Positions 18,614 to 29,884 of a stretch of DNA of 64,000 nucleotides are shown here, piece after piece. The stretch comes from Calliopum simillimum. Lineage: Eukaryota; Arthropoda; Insecta; Diptera; Lauxaniidae. The stretch lies in contig OX638369.1 in NCBI GenBank assembly GCA_951812925.1, positions 60,216,228 through 60,280,227 of the forward strand. Reading direction: 5' to 3'. Under the pieces are notes generated by a model. That model saw only the letters and a list, made by a program, of their open reading frames with translations, had not been told where the DNA came from and did not search any database. A program made the translations under genes and the position numbers. Position 1 is the first letter of the stretch. Each line of letters starts with the position of its first letter.

Positions 18614-19829
18614 CATATTCAATAATAACCCATTAAAACGTATAATACCCATGTTCACGATCCGATGCAAAAGGTCTTGCATCATAGCATTTGTAAATAA
18701 GTGTTGAAAAATTTTGCTACACAATATCAAAATATAAAGGATTGAATTTATCATGCTTTTATACATTTTCTATACTAAAAACTTATAGCATAAAAATATC
18801 ATAGTATTTTCCAAACAAAAATTTTTTGTTTATGCTCTCGTTCTCTTTGCTCATACGATTTTTTCAGAGAAATAATTTTTTTCGTAGCTTGCAATGTTTA
18901 TATTTTTAATACTGCTCACAATCAAGTGGAAATTATTGCTATTTTGGTACTTTGCAAGGCTAAGGGGCAGTCCATAAACTCCGTGACGCTAAAATTCGCT
19001 AAAATGAACCCCCTTCACCCCCTATGTGACAAAAAGTGACGCTGGATCAGACAACCCTTAGCGTCATGTGACGGTAACCGAAACCCCCCCCCCCCCTATC
19101 CTTTTTTTATGCATGTATCACACTGATATGCACGTATTTTCACGTATAGTGCTAAATATCAGTAAAAAATAAATTGTCATTATAAGTTTCTATTTATTCA
19201 TATTTTTTTGAAAGAAATCGATAACTCGCGTCTTTCCTTCCATTTTCATGAGTGTTAAAAGTACCATTACGTAACATTCTTATTTGTACATTTTGCAAAT
19301 TTATTTTTATAATCAGGCTTAACACTGAATTCACTGTAGATTCGATAAACGTAAGGACTACGGAAGTACTATCATTGAATTTAAAAAATTGCGAATGTTA
19401 ATTCAAAGTTCGTAGAGTCAAAACGGCCTTTTAAATCAAAAAACGATACTTCTCTGACAAAAATTAAGAAAATTAGATGTTCTTATACCTTTGAATAGCT
19501 TAAGTTTAATTTTTACTTTTTTTCTACTAAAAAATAGGTTATTTTAAACGCCGTCCCGTGACGCTTGTTGGAACCCCCTCCCCCTGTGAAATAATACTGA
19601 AATCGGATACATCAACACTTTTTTATGTACGCTACACGTATATATAATGCAACATATATTTTATTGATTTCGAAATATGTATGTATGTACAATATATACA
19701 TGGCACACCCAAGATTATACTGAATTTGCGCCACTGACTACTTATCATTACAAAATTTTAAAATTGGCTCAAAAATTATTTCAAGAATTAAAAATTGTTA
19801 TTAAAAATTTCGCCTGCGCCGCTATTTTT
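18614..19829. other. Intergenic with a GTGACGCT/poly-C repeat
   Basis: No gene is seen. From about 18965, CCATAAACTCCGTGACGCT is followed by more GTGACGC motifs and a run of 14 C at about 19086. A further CCCGTGACGCTTGTTGGAAC block occurs at about 19556. The start of this unit recurs in inverse orientation at 54090-54124, also beside a C-run, so it is one end of a dispersed element. A possible right boundary lies near 19600. Confidence 0.4.
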
Positions 19830-22286
19830 ATACCCTACACCGAGGGTATATTTATTTTGTCCTTCCGTTTGTAACGCAGAGATGGAGGCGTGGCAGATAT
19901 AGAAAAGTATATTTTTTTTGATCAGCGTCACTTCCTGAGTCGATATAGCCATGTCAGACTGGCTGTGTGTGGAAATACACTTTTTGGGAAAACTAAATAA
20001 GATAATTCAATGAAATTTGGTACGCTACTTTCGTTGTCAAAGTTAGCTCGTGGGATTGAAAATGAGCAAAATCGGTCAACGGACACGCCTACCGCCAATA
20101 CAAAAAATATATTCAAAATGCAACTTGAGTATTTTTCACCGCAATGCAGCCAAAATACACATAAATACTAGGAATAGTTAGCGCAAGCTCTGATCAAAAA
20201 CTAGGCAAATTCGGACAAGAGGGCGTGGCACCTCCCATATAAACAAAAGTTTCAAAATGCTATACTTAAAACATTTTTTGAGATAGTCCAAATAAATTTC
20301 ACTCAAACACTAAGAACTATAAATGCAAGTTCTGAACAAAACAATGGGTGAATTTGGGCAAGCGGGCGTGGCACCTCTCATATAAGCAAAAGTTTAAAAA
20401 TCCTATAGTGAAAGAGTGTTTTGAGATAATTCAACTAAATTTCACTCGGACACTAAGGACTATATAATATATCAGAATTATACAAGTAAAAACTACAATT
20501 TAAAAAATGTACCATTTTTTGATCCTTCGCTGACACTCCCACGCGTCGCACAGTGGTCTATAAGACAGCGCTAGCCGGTCATAACTCCGAAAATTTGTGT
20601 ATTAAAAGTAATATCTTTTTTACACAAATTTAAAGTTGAATATCTAGATAACATATTTCAAGTACCAGAATACCAAGAAATAATACCATTTCTGAGTTTT
20701 CGCGACTTAAACTTGATGAATTCAGAAAATGGTAATTTTTTCCAAAAATCTCTTAAAATATGTGAAAGTTTAAATGAGTGTATCTTTTAAACTAAGTGGT
20801 CTTTCCTCATGAAACTTATTGTGAGGATAATTTGATCTATTTGCTGAAGATTTCCATACTTAGAAGTTAATTTTTAATTTTTAAAAAAAAGGATATCCGG
20901 ACCATCACAAAAATTTGTAATTTCATTTCGCAAATTTCTGTGGACTGAAGTTTCGTAAAACTAATAACAACCGAAGTGTTTGAAGTAAAACAATAAAATT
21001 CGATTTCTGATATATTTATTTGTTGAAAATGGGCGTGTTCGGGTCAAGGACACGCCCACCTCCTATATAACCAAAAATTTAAAATCACTATAACTTCGTA
21101 AATATTTCAAGTACAAAAATAATATTAAATATCTGAGTTAGTATAGACAGCATTAGGTCATTTCGTGAAATTGAATGTGATCGGGTGAAGAACACGCCCA
21201 CTTCCCATATAACCAAAAATTTGGAATCACTATAACTTCGTAAATATTTAAGGTACAACAATAATATTTAATGTCTAAGTTAGTATTGATAGCATTAAGT
21301 TATTTGGTGAAAATGGGCATTATCGGGTCAAGGTCACGCCCACCTCCTATATAACCAAAAATTTAAAATCGCTATAACTTCGTAAATGTTCCAAGTACTA
21401 AAATAATATTTAATATATGAGTTAGTATAGATATCATCAAGTCACTTGGTGAAAATGGGCGTGATCAAATCAAGGACAAGCCCACCTCCCATATAGGCCA
21501 AAATTTTGTCGAGATATAATCAATTTTTAGAAAATTGTCCGCCATTTTGTTTACAAAAAAGACGATACCGAATTCGTAATCAGCGACCTCAAAAACCGCT
21601 TTAGCCACAATTTTGTCGTGATATAATCAATTTTTTAGAAAACTATCCGCCAATTTGTTTAAAAAAAAGATGATACCGAATTCGAAATCAGCAACCTCAA
21701 AAACCCCCTTAACCACAATTTTGCCTTGATATAATTAATTTTTAAGAAAATTATCCACCATTTTGGATCCGCCATTTTGTTTACAAAAAAGATGATACCA
21801 AATTCGAAATCAATGACCTCAAAAAACTCCTAAGCCACAAAGTTGTTGTGTTTTTTAAGACAATTGTCCCCCATTTCGGATACGCCATTTTGTTTACAAA
21901 AAAAAGATACCAAATTCGAAATCAGCAATCCCAAAAACCCCCTTAACCACAATTTTGTCGTGATATAATGAATTTTTAAAAAAATTGTCCGCCATTTTGA
22001 TTTTAAAAAAATTGTTTTCAGATTTAGAGTCAGCGAACCCTAAAACATAGAAATTGATATTTTTTTTTTATAAAAAAAAGTCAAAAAATTTATATTTCCT
22101 GAATTGTTTATCTATCGTGTTTCATAATTTGAGTGTGAAATTGGGTGTTCGTTTTGCAATACACACAAGCTCATACATGCAAGCTCTGATAAAAAACTGG
22201 GTGAACTCAAACAAGAGGGCGTGGCACCCTCTGCAGTGTTATGTATTTAATGTTTGGCCAAGCCAAAGGAAACACCCTTACTAGTT
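19830..22286 (+). mobile_element. T-family repeat, copy 3 (long form with tandem arrays)
   Basis: Complete from TATACCCTACACCGAGGG to AACACCCTTACTAGTTT. Besides the usual GAGGGCGTGGCACC units (20220, 20365, 22215) it contains two expanded arrays. One has a unit of about 142 bp at 21030-21490, marked by TCAAGGACACGCCCACCTCC (four copies). The other has a unit of about 120 bp at 21490-22010, marked by GATATAATCAATTTTTAGAA with CCGCCATTTTGTTTAC (four to five copies). At 2.46 kb it is the longest copy, and the internal arrays explain the length. It is non-coding. Confidence 0.8.
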
Positions 22287-22321
22287 TAGTTGAGCCCCAT
22301 TTTGCGTAAAAAATTTTGATG

Positions 22322-23269
22322 TTAAAAATCAAAAGTAGTTTTGGTTGTTGCAATATTGTTGTTGTTGTTTTAATATTGTTGTTGTTATAATATTGTTGTT
22401 GTAATATTGCTGTTGTTGTAAAATTATTTTTGTAATATTTTTGATGTTATATTTGCAAAATTTCAAAAAAATGGTCATATCTCGAAAACTATGCATCTGA
22501 TTGAAAATTATGCGAAACATTTTTATAGGCTATTAAAATACCTTATATATGACACCAATATTTAGTAATTTTTTATGTAATTCAGTCTATGAATAAAAAT
22601 TCTTACAGACTACACAAAGATTAGTTAAATTAAAAAAAAAAGAAATCACAATAAATTATTTAAAGCAATTTTTACAGCGTTTTTACTTATAACACAATCT
22701 ATATTTATTTCCGAACTAATATCTTTTATAAAACTAACAGCTCTTGCTAAAGAGGCATTTGAGGCATAGTTAGTGCGCATCACATCCAAATGAAACAGAA
22801 CATGATTTCTCAGAGATCTAAAGGGGACATTAAAGTTAATCAGACTAAATCAGGACAATCAACTGCACCAGAAATAATCTCATGAACAAATAAAACAGAA
22901 AAAACATTTCTCCTAAAAGCCAAGGTCTTCATACCCAACAATAAACAACGAGAACAATACTATGGCAATTCTCCAATAAAATTTAAAGATTTTAGCGCAA
23001 CCCTGGTAAAAGATTTTTAAACTCCTTCAATCCGTAGCTTGTGCTATTGATAACAAGGATTCCAAATAATCACTTCTAACCTAGACCTTACCAATCTAAC
23101 AAATATTGAATTAAATGTTTTAGGATCACAAAACGAAAGACTATTACGTTTAATAAACGCTAACGCTAATATTTTCCAAATCCATCCAGGGGTTCCCAAC
23201 TTATAACGGTTTTCATAATAGATGTATGCGGGTCTTCCGATGGCTATATCTCTAAATCCAAAATCTCCG
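22322..23269 (+). repeat. Q-family repeat interrupted by a LINE
   Basis: Begins AAATCAAAAGTAGTTTTGG, followed by a TTG-rich tract (GTTGTTGTTGTAATATTG units). It then has TCATATCTCGAAAACTATGC, GACACCAATATTT, and, after the insertion at 22564-23167, TTTCCAAATCCATCCAGGGG with TTCCCAACTTATAACGG. A second, truncated Q copy starts immediately after, at 23270, and runs to about 23385. The same order is seen uninterrupted at 26755-27130. It has no coding capacity. Related arms form the palindrome in Nse1 intron 1. Confidence 0.75.
22564..23167 (-). mobile_element. 5'-truncated non-LTR retrotransposon, reverse transcriptase C-terminal part
   Basis: On the minus strand the translation, across several frameshifts and stops, gives VRSRLEVIIWNPCY, FTRVALKSLNFIGELP, YCSRCLLLGMKTLAFRRNVF and SVLFVHEIISGAVDCPDLV. 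These are the conserved end of the reverse transcriptase ORF of jockey/I-type LINEs (SRLEYxxxVWNP and the RR..., ALxFVxxxxxG region). The insertion splits a Q repeat and is bounded by the 7-bp duplication AATATTT (22557-22563 and 23168-23174), as target-primed insertions are. It is dead: there is no start, and there are many stops. Confidence 0.8.
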
Positions 23270-23589
23270 AATTTAAAATCAAAAGTAGTTTTGGTTGTTG
23301 TAATATTGTTGTTGTTTTGATATTCTTGTTATTGTTGTAGTTGTTTCAATATTGTTGTTGTAATACACTTGTTGCAATATTAGGTGCGTTTTCGTGGCAA
23401 GTGGGTTTAAAGTGGGCTTAAATGTGCTAACGGTGGGTCGAACAAAACGCTGCATTGTGAATAGCACTTTCGAAAATTATGTTCTTCTTTATTAACAGCT
23501 GACATTTGTTTATGTTTTGGTTTTGTTTTTTTGGTTAATTAGAAAAAAATTAGTTTTCTAAAAATACAGAAAAATTAATAGTTTGAACA

Positions 23590-24190
23590 AAGCCACATTA
23601 CGTTTTTTCAATATCGCCGCCAGTGCCAAGGCAACGCAACCTTACAGCATTTGGCACAAATCGAAAAATCCAGATTATTCGGGTAATGGACATGCTACGG
23701 TTTTAAATGTTCAAAAGCCAAGCTTAGGGTGCAGCTGCGGTTAGGGTATTAAACATCACATTCACACCAAGGGTGAACGCGAATTGGTTGAGTTTTTAAC
23801 TGAAGAAATTGTCGCAGAGCGTAAGGCACAAAAAGCCAAAGCTGTGCCAACTACTTTGGATGGATTCACTGTTAAATTGCAAGGCGCTGACGTAGAGCCG
23901 TAGAGCTAATCAAGCAGGGCGACAAGGAAAAAGTTGTAGTCAGTTTCAACGTCAATCATACAGTTGACACTGAGGAAGAACCCGAAATTGATCCAAATGC
24001 TGATAAACACGATATAGGTGAAATGCGTATCAAGGAACACCACAGGAGGGTGAATATAATGACCAAAAAATTGATAAAATGTGTATTTTTGAAGGCGTTG
24101 TCTGATTTAGCTGCTGCCTATGATCATTCATAGCTTTTGGAGTCTGTTTCAAAGTTTACCACCGGAAAGTTAGTGAGAAAGTCAATGAAA
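23590..24190 (+). pseudogene. P32 (C1QBP/MAM33) pseudogene
   Basis: P32 is an acidic trimeric protein of the mitochondrial matrix. The plus strand reads KATLRFFNIAASAKATQPYS at 23590, a region corresponding to the targeting presequence. It continues with HTKGERELVEFLTEEIVAER and KAQKAKAVPTTLDGFTVKLQ, then VVVSFNVNHTVDTEEEPEID, and after a gap SDLAAAYDHS and ESVSKFTTGK. An in-frame TAG follows CSCG near 23745, an 8-bp duplication (GAGCCGTA) shifts the frame at 23900, and the central domain from about 24030 to 24105 is largely deleted. Exons are fused without introns as far as can be judged, so a processed origin is possible. The coding region has no start codon. Confidence 0.85.
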
Positions 24191-24199
24191 ATCATGTGT

Positions 24200-24529
24200 T
24201 GACTTGCTGATTTGTATATTGACTGCACATTTCGGAAAAGTACGTCGTGGTCAGAAACTTTTTGAAGAAATTGTAGATGATTTTAATGGACAAACGTCCA
24301 GTTCAGTGACAAGTAGGCACAACAATGCCAGAAACTACTGAAGTGCAGAGATAAATTTTGGCCTGATTAGGAACTACAACGACGAGCACCGAATTGGGGA
24401 GAACACTTAAGTGCATTAAATGTGCATACACCAGAAGCTGGTATACGATAATTTTAATAGATGACAAGAATAAATGTGGAGGCACTGGCTGGAGTGAATC
24501 CAGATGATAAGTGGACAAAGACACATATT
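24200..24529 (+). other. Unassigned relic-like stretch
   Basis: A short frame near 24235-24330 (FGKVRRGQKLFEEIVDDFNG) looks protein-like but I cannot assign it. The rest carries stops in all frames. It may be the eroded 3' part of the P32 pseudogene insertion or an independent relic. Confidence 0.25.
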
Positions 24530-24860
24530 CAGGCCTGTTCCCTAATCCTTGTGGTTTCAATTACTTTTTTGATGAACATGGTGAGTTACACGATAAAAAG
24601 TATAAGAATCTTTTTTTGTGGAGAATTACAGGTTCTACAAATAATATTCATTTGTATTTATTAAAAAGTAACTGTTTCGGAAACATTCGATAAAGTCGAA
24701 TTTTTCGACTTTTTGCTGTTTTTTAAGAATGTTTCCTAAACGGTTACTTCTTCGTTAATGCAAGTCAATGTTATTTGTAGAACCGTAATTCTGCACAAAA
24801 AAGATTGTAAAAGCCTCCTAAATAAAAAGTATTTGGAGCCACACGGATTGTTCCGTAATT
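24530..24860. mobile_element. Palindromic element (R family), copy 1
   Basis: The left arm runs from CAGGCCTGTTCCCTAATCC and GTGGTTTCAATTACTTTTTT, then CGGAAACATTCGATAAAGTC. The right arm is the inverse: AAGAATGTTTCCTAAACGG, GTAATGCAAGTCAATGTTAT-like sequence and GAGCCACACGGATTGTTCCG. The centre is at about 24700. A one-armed copy with the complete CAGGCCTG end is at 36528-36730. It is non-coding. Confidence 0.7.
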
Positions 24861-25147
24861 GAGAAGCAATACTTTGACGATTTAAATAAACTGTAAATGT
24901 GTAACTAATCGTATACAAAGACGAGTTCAACTTTTGTATGCAAAAATAAATGTATTAAGCAATTTTTTCAGGTCACTACATTTAATGTGTTTAATGTTCC
25001 AAATAAGTATAAACTTTAAAAAATATGCATTATTTAGTTTACATAGTAATTATGTACTTTATTTCATAAAGTAATTTATATAATACGCCTTGCTTTCAAA
25101 CTTGTTTTTTTTTTTTTTTGGCAAGCTTTTACAATAAAATATTGACT

Positions 25148-26345
25148 TTATATTTTAAAAAGAAACCCACAATCATTTAATTTTTTATAAAATTTTTGTA
25201 TCTTGCTCTTCACACCTTTGAATGCTTCTTTGCGTGAACTTTTAACAGCGCTTTTAAACGCACTCGAATTTTTGGCACGTGAACTATATAGTAAATTAAA
25301 AAAGATTTCATTATTAAGATTGATTTTGAATTGTTTCAATTAATTTTACCGTTTATTTAAGGAATTTATACTCAATGGTATGTTAGTGTGTGGATCTACT
25401 TTGCCTTTCATTTTCACATCACCTTTTGCCTTTTTCGATGAGTACTCACTACCTGTATATGCTGATTTGCCCGATTTAGCTGCATAACCAGATTTCATTG
25501 AAACTGCATCACTGGCGTCAACAGGTCGATGTATACCCTTGCCACCGGGAGAATAACGCGAGGTAGAAGTTTTACCAGAGCGCATCGTTAGCTTTACGTT
25601 TGCGATTTGAGGCTTTGAGTTTCACTTCATCTTATATTTTTTAGAAATTAAATTTTGCATTTGCGTTATTTTGCGTTTAATATACTAATTACCATCACTA
25701 GAACCCTCTTCCATGCCACGTTTGACTACTGGTTTTGTTTCCATAGCATCATCGCCATCATTATCATCGCTACTGCTATCGCAACCAATGCCACGCAATG
25801 CTTTTTCACTTATAGTCAGTCTTACATCTTGTGCAGTTTTAAAGCCACGATTTGTATCCTTATTTTTCGATTTTACAGTTGCATTTGTGCCGCATAAATC
25901 AGGACGATTTGCTGGTAATAAAATATTTGGAAAATTATTACTTTAATTAAATTTCAAATGAGTATTTTGATATTAACTCACTTAAAACATTGTCGACCGA
26001 TTTTATATCTGCCAAATCTACAACATCCTCCGGGTCCTTGCGTATATAAGAGCTACGATCTTATTTATATTTCGTTTTAGATCTATCCGCTGCAGCATCA
26101 TCATGCCTTTCGATAAATCAGAATCAGAGTCAAGTATATCATCAATACTAATGAAAAAATATCCTTTCTTTGTTTAATTTTTTGCGTGTATCACGTCACA
26201 TTTGTTTGCGTATTTTCTTAAGGCGACGATGTGTTCCTTCATCATCACCGGGTATAATTTTAATGACCTCCTCAGCAGTAAAACGCTTACCAAGTTTTTT
26301 CAGCAAATAACCAATTTGTATGCGACAATTTGGTATCTTTCGCCA
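25148..26345 (-). pseudogene. RRP12 3'-end relic (intron-containing)
   Basis: RRP12 is a HEAT-repeat export factor for pre-ribosomal subunits. On the minus strand the pieces in order are: KIPNCRIQIGYLLKKLGKRF with TAEEVIKIIPGDDEGTHRRL (26345-26225); a TGA within KQM-RDTRKKLNKE; HDDAAADRSKTKYK, a TAA, then YIRKDPEDVVDLADIKSVDN (to about 25984); an exon 25917-25690 (RPDLCGTNATVKSKNKD, GFKTAQDVRLTISEKALRGI, an SSSDDDGDD acidic run); DEVKLKASNRKRKAND, a frameshift, MRSGKTSTSRYSPGGKGIHR (25585-25346); and a last exon 25276-25148 (AKNSSAFKSAVKSSRKEAFK). Introns with GT-AG ends remain between the exons. Two stops and at least one frameshift argue against function, although the last two exons are intact. 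No upstream exons are present, so it is a partial, non-processed duplicate. Confidence 0.75.
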
Positions 26346-26754
26346 TAGCTGACAAGGATTTCATTGGCATACGAAGAAGGGAATGTGTTTAATTAAATTA
26401 AAATATAAATATAAAAAGAAAAATGTTTTAAGGAAACACAATAACTCCTAAAGCTTTAAAGCCGACGAACAATAGGAAAAAAAAATAAATCAAAACAACA
26501 CAGAAACCTCAACAATACACAAATGTCAACTTACAATCGATAACAAATGCGAAGTCACAATTACCGATTAAAAAAACCCGATTAATAATCAATATAAAAC
26601 GATGTCAAACGGCAACATTATTTAGCCGCGGAGCTTACCTCTTTAATTTAACGTGCATTAGCTTAGCGCTATTTGTTGTTGCTTTCCCATACATTTATCG
26701 TAAAGTGCTAAAGAAAGTCCAGATGGAATGCCGAAAAAAACTCACCTATTGTTA
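26346..26754. other. Non-coding spacer after the RRP12 relic
   Basis: A-rich, with no frame of interest. The stretch near 26620-26700 is more balanced and may be the end of an unidentified element. Confidence 0.25.
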
Positions 26755-27130
26755 ATTTTATAGTATTGCTGTTGTTGTAATATTGCTGTTATTGTAATAT
26801 TGTTGTTGCTTTTATATTTGCAATATATCATAAAATTTTCGTCATATCTCGAAAACTATGCATCTGATTGAAAAATGATGCGGAACATTTTGATAGACTA
26901 TGAAAATACCTTTTATATGACACCAATATTTTCCAAATCCATCTAAAGGTTCCCAACTTATAGCGGTTTTTATAATAGATATATCCGGATCTTCCGATCT
27001 CTCCGAAACCAGATCTCGCCGATACTTGTTTTTGTTGTAATTCGTTTTTAACCCTTTCAGAAAAAAAAAAATTTTTCCCGAATTTATCCGTAAAGTTAAC
27101 TGCTCCCCAAAAAAATTGTTTTCCAAAAAA
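26755..27130 (+). repeat. Q-family repeat, uninterrupted copy
   Basis: The TTG tract (GCTGTTGTTGTAATATTG), then CATATCTCGAAAACTATGCA, GACACCAATATTTTCCAAATCC, GGTTCCCAACTTATAGCGG and CCGATCTCTCCGAAACC. This is the reference order for the family. Open frames across it are incidental. Confidence 0.7.
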
Positions 27131-27752
27131 TTTTTTTAAGTTACATTTTTGAGAATAACTAAGTTTTTATTTTATCCATAAAGCAGCTATAAGTGTAGTC
27201 TATAAATCCTCCAAGTTTCAGCTTGGAACCAACCGTAGTCCAAAATAATTCAAGTAGTCTATTAAGTTAAAAAAATGTCTTAAAACTAATTTGTATATGT
27301 ACGACTTGGTTAAGTTTTTTTTTTTTACTTTCCCCTGGAAGTTAAACCTTGCAAGCAATTTAAATAAGTTGAAATATTTCATCAGATGTTAAAACGGCGG
27401 AATTCAGCTGTGTTGCAACGCTAATAAGACCCACAAAAGAATTAAAAACAAATAAGAAATTGGTTCAAGAATTCCGGATTAGGATCAGATCCAGATCAGG
27501 TATTCTTTAATATTGCCATCTGATCAGTCCCTCATCAAAATCTGATACCAAAAATCTTAATAAGGTCCTAGTCCGTTGTTTAAATCAGTATCGCATCAAA
27601 TTCTTAGAACTAAATCGCAGTAAAGAATTTAATTCATCTAACATAGTCCTTTTGTAACTAATACATATTTCATATCAAAACGACCTCAGAAAATTTTTTC
27701 TAAACACATTTTAGGTGGTTATCATGTTTATACATATGAAAAATCAAACATA
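27131..27752. other. AT-rich spacer with GATCC/GATCAG repeats
   Basis: No gene is seen. From about 27475 degenerate GGATCAGATCCAGATCAGG sequence appears, and related GATCCGGATC/CTGATCCG sequence resumes at 28730-28870 on the far side of the pogo-like element, so the latter probably inserted into this repeat. Confidence 0.35.
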
Positions 27753-28621
27753 GGGTAGAACGGGATTAAATCGCCACGGGGTTAAACAACCAATTGCCTC
27801 TAATTTTTTTTAATAAAGTCGAATCGAACAACCGTTGGTACAGTAGATAGTGATCGATACAACGCAACTTTGGCAAACGGTTTCACTACCGCACGTGTGT
27901 TATAACCTGAGTTTTGACGAAAGAAAGATTTGGCGCGTCCTCGCCGCAATATTTTCAGTCGACAAAAGTTAAAAATTCCACAAATCAGTGAAGTGCAGGA
28001 AGAAATGTAAGTGTTTTCTAAGAGCAAAATTACATGCTAAATCCAAATCTGTAATTGGTTTTACAAAATTTATTTTTGTTAAAAAGTTATTCGCCTTAAA
28101 ATAAACAAAAGCACGTGGGGTTAAATAACCAGAAGGAGAAACAGGCATTGGCGACCACGGTAAGGTCGGAAAAAAAGATTTTAAAGAAATTTTCCGAGCA
28201 AAAACCAAGACACGGCAGCCAAAAACAATACTCGTCGCTCCAAAAGAGGTCGTCCAAGAAAAGTAGTATACGTTGAGGAAAGTGACGCCAGCGATTAATG
28301 AAGCTCAAGAGAAACTTTTTCAAGTTAATTTTGTTCTTTGGAAACGTTTTGTAAAATTCTGATAAAATAAAAAACCCTTAAAATAACAATGTTGGTTACT
28401 TTTATCATAAAAAGAAAGTTTGATGGTTCACACATATTTCACACTTTTTGTTCAAATGCAAATACCGGATAAACAATGCAAGTTTGAAAAAAATTTTCGT
28501 ATGAATTTTGTAACAAAGGGTTCAACGAACCAAAAACAGTTGAAATTTTCAAATTATTATCATAAACAAAGTTTTTACAGAGTGCCAAACTCAAAAGTGG
28601 TTGTTTAACCCCGTTCTACCC
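27753..28621 (+). mobile_element. pogo/mariner-like element remnant
   Basis: Ends GGGTAGAACGGG and CCCGTTCTACCC are inverted and flanked by TA, and the inner bases continue the inversion (GGGGTTAAACAACC against GGTTGTTTAACCCC). The only protein-like stretch is TRRSKRGRPRKVVYVEESDA, ending at TAA (28298). It combines an AT-hook (RGRPRK) with an acidic end, as found at the C-termini of pogo/Tigger transposases. The DDE domain itself is absent. It is a deletion derivative. Confidence 0.65.
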
Positions 28622-29884
28622 TATTAAAAAAAGCTACAAAATGTTTTAGGAAAGCGTTTAGTGAACGGACGAAATTAAAATTAATTTATATGGTTATGAT
28701 CCGAAACTCAATAATAAATATATTACTTTTATGATGAGGACCTGAAATATCCTGATCCGTTCCTAAAATCTTTATGGGATCCGGATCGTATCCGCTTAAA
28801 CGGATCACGTCCGTTTCATATGAAGCCTGACTCGTTCCTGATCATTCTTCCGATCACTGGATCTCAGCCTGAACTTTTTTCTAGTCGGGAAGTTCGTACC
28901 AAATTCACGAACTTTACTTTACTTTACAGCTCTGCATCATACATATCTGTGGACTTTTGACAAAAGAACCTAACTCGAAATTCGCAACTTTACAGGAGAG
29001 CCAAAAAAACTGATTAACTTCTTTTCAATAATGTGGCTCAGTTTCCTTGATGCAGCGTTGAATCTCCTTTTTCCATACATTTTTACTAATCTTAAAATGT
29101 CAGTTGTCAAAGCATTTTTTTCTTTTGATACATAACACTTTACCACACGAATGGCGCTTAGTTCAAATCTTGCGTGAACTATGGGACACCCTTATATCTC
29201 TGGAACAAGAAATCATAGAGACATGGCAATTATACCAATAGAAGCGTATTTAAATTTAAGACTAAAATCCTATCTCGACTTAGGTTGTTTTGTCAAAAGT
29301 CCACAGATATGTAGAAGAAAATTTTATACAAAGTATGGATGGCTGATGCTTGTTTGTGTTTTAAAATAATTGAGATATGTTGTTTTGTCGAATCCAATTT
29401 GGAATAAAAATCGAGATAAGTTAATTTTCGATGCTATATCCCTGCAACTAAAAGTCATAGAGATACATATGACGATTACACCAAAATAAGCGTTTTTGAA
29501 CTGTATGTTTAGAATTAAAATCCTAGAAAATTGTCTTATTTCAAGTTAGGTTGTTTTGTCAAAAATCCACAGATATTTGCGAGTACCTATCAAGCATCGA
29601 TATCATGTTTTTAATCATAACATTCTTTATTCGCATCTTCTTAAAGGTAAATCTGTAACTGTCAAAGCTTTATCAAAATAAGTAAACAAATTTTACTGCC
29701 GCACAAACAAACAAGTCATTTTAATTTATACAAGTACTTGTTCGTGCACGAAATTTTTATTTATGTACAAAAGAGACAAGTGTGTTATCAAATTTGCAGC
29801 AAATTCAAAATTTAAACCTATTCGTACAAGCTTATATTAATACATATGAATATGTATGTATAAGATAATCATTGATATGTACAT
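28622..29884. other. Intergenic with dispersed-repeat fragments
   Basis: TCTGTGGACTTTTGACAAAA and its inverse (GTCAAAAGTCCACAGATAT) occur at about 28943, 29292 and 29555, outlining a degenerate inverted-repeat element of roughly 350-650 bp. No gene is seen. Confidence 0.35.

Noticed and set aside
19830..22286. CRISPR-like or satellite array
   Set aside because: The units are long, diverged and part of a dispersed T element in a eukaryotic genome; there are no regular spacers.
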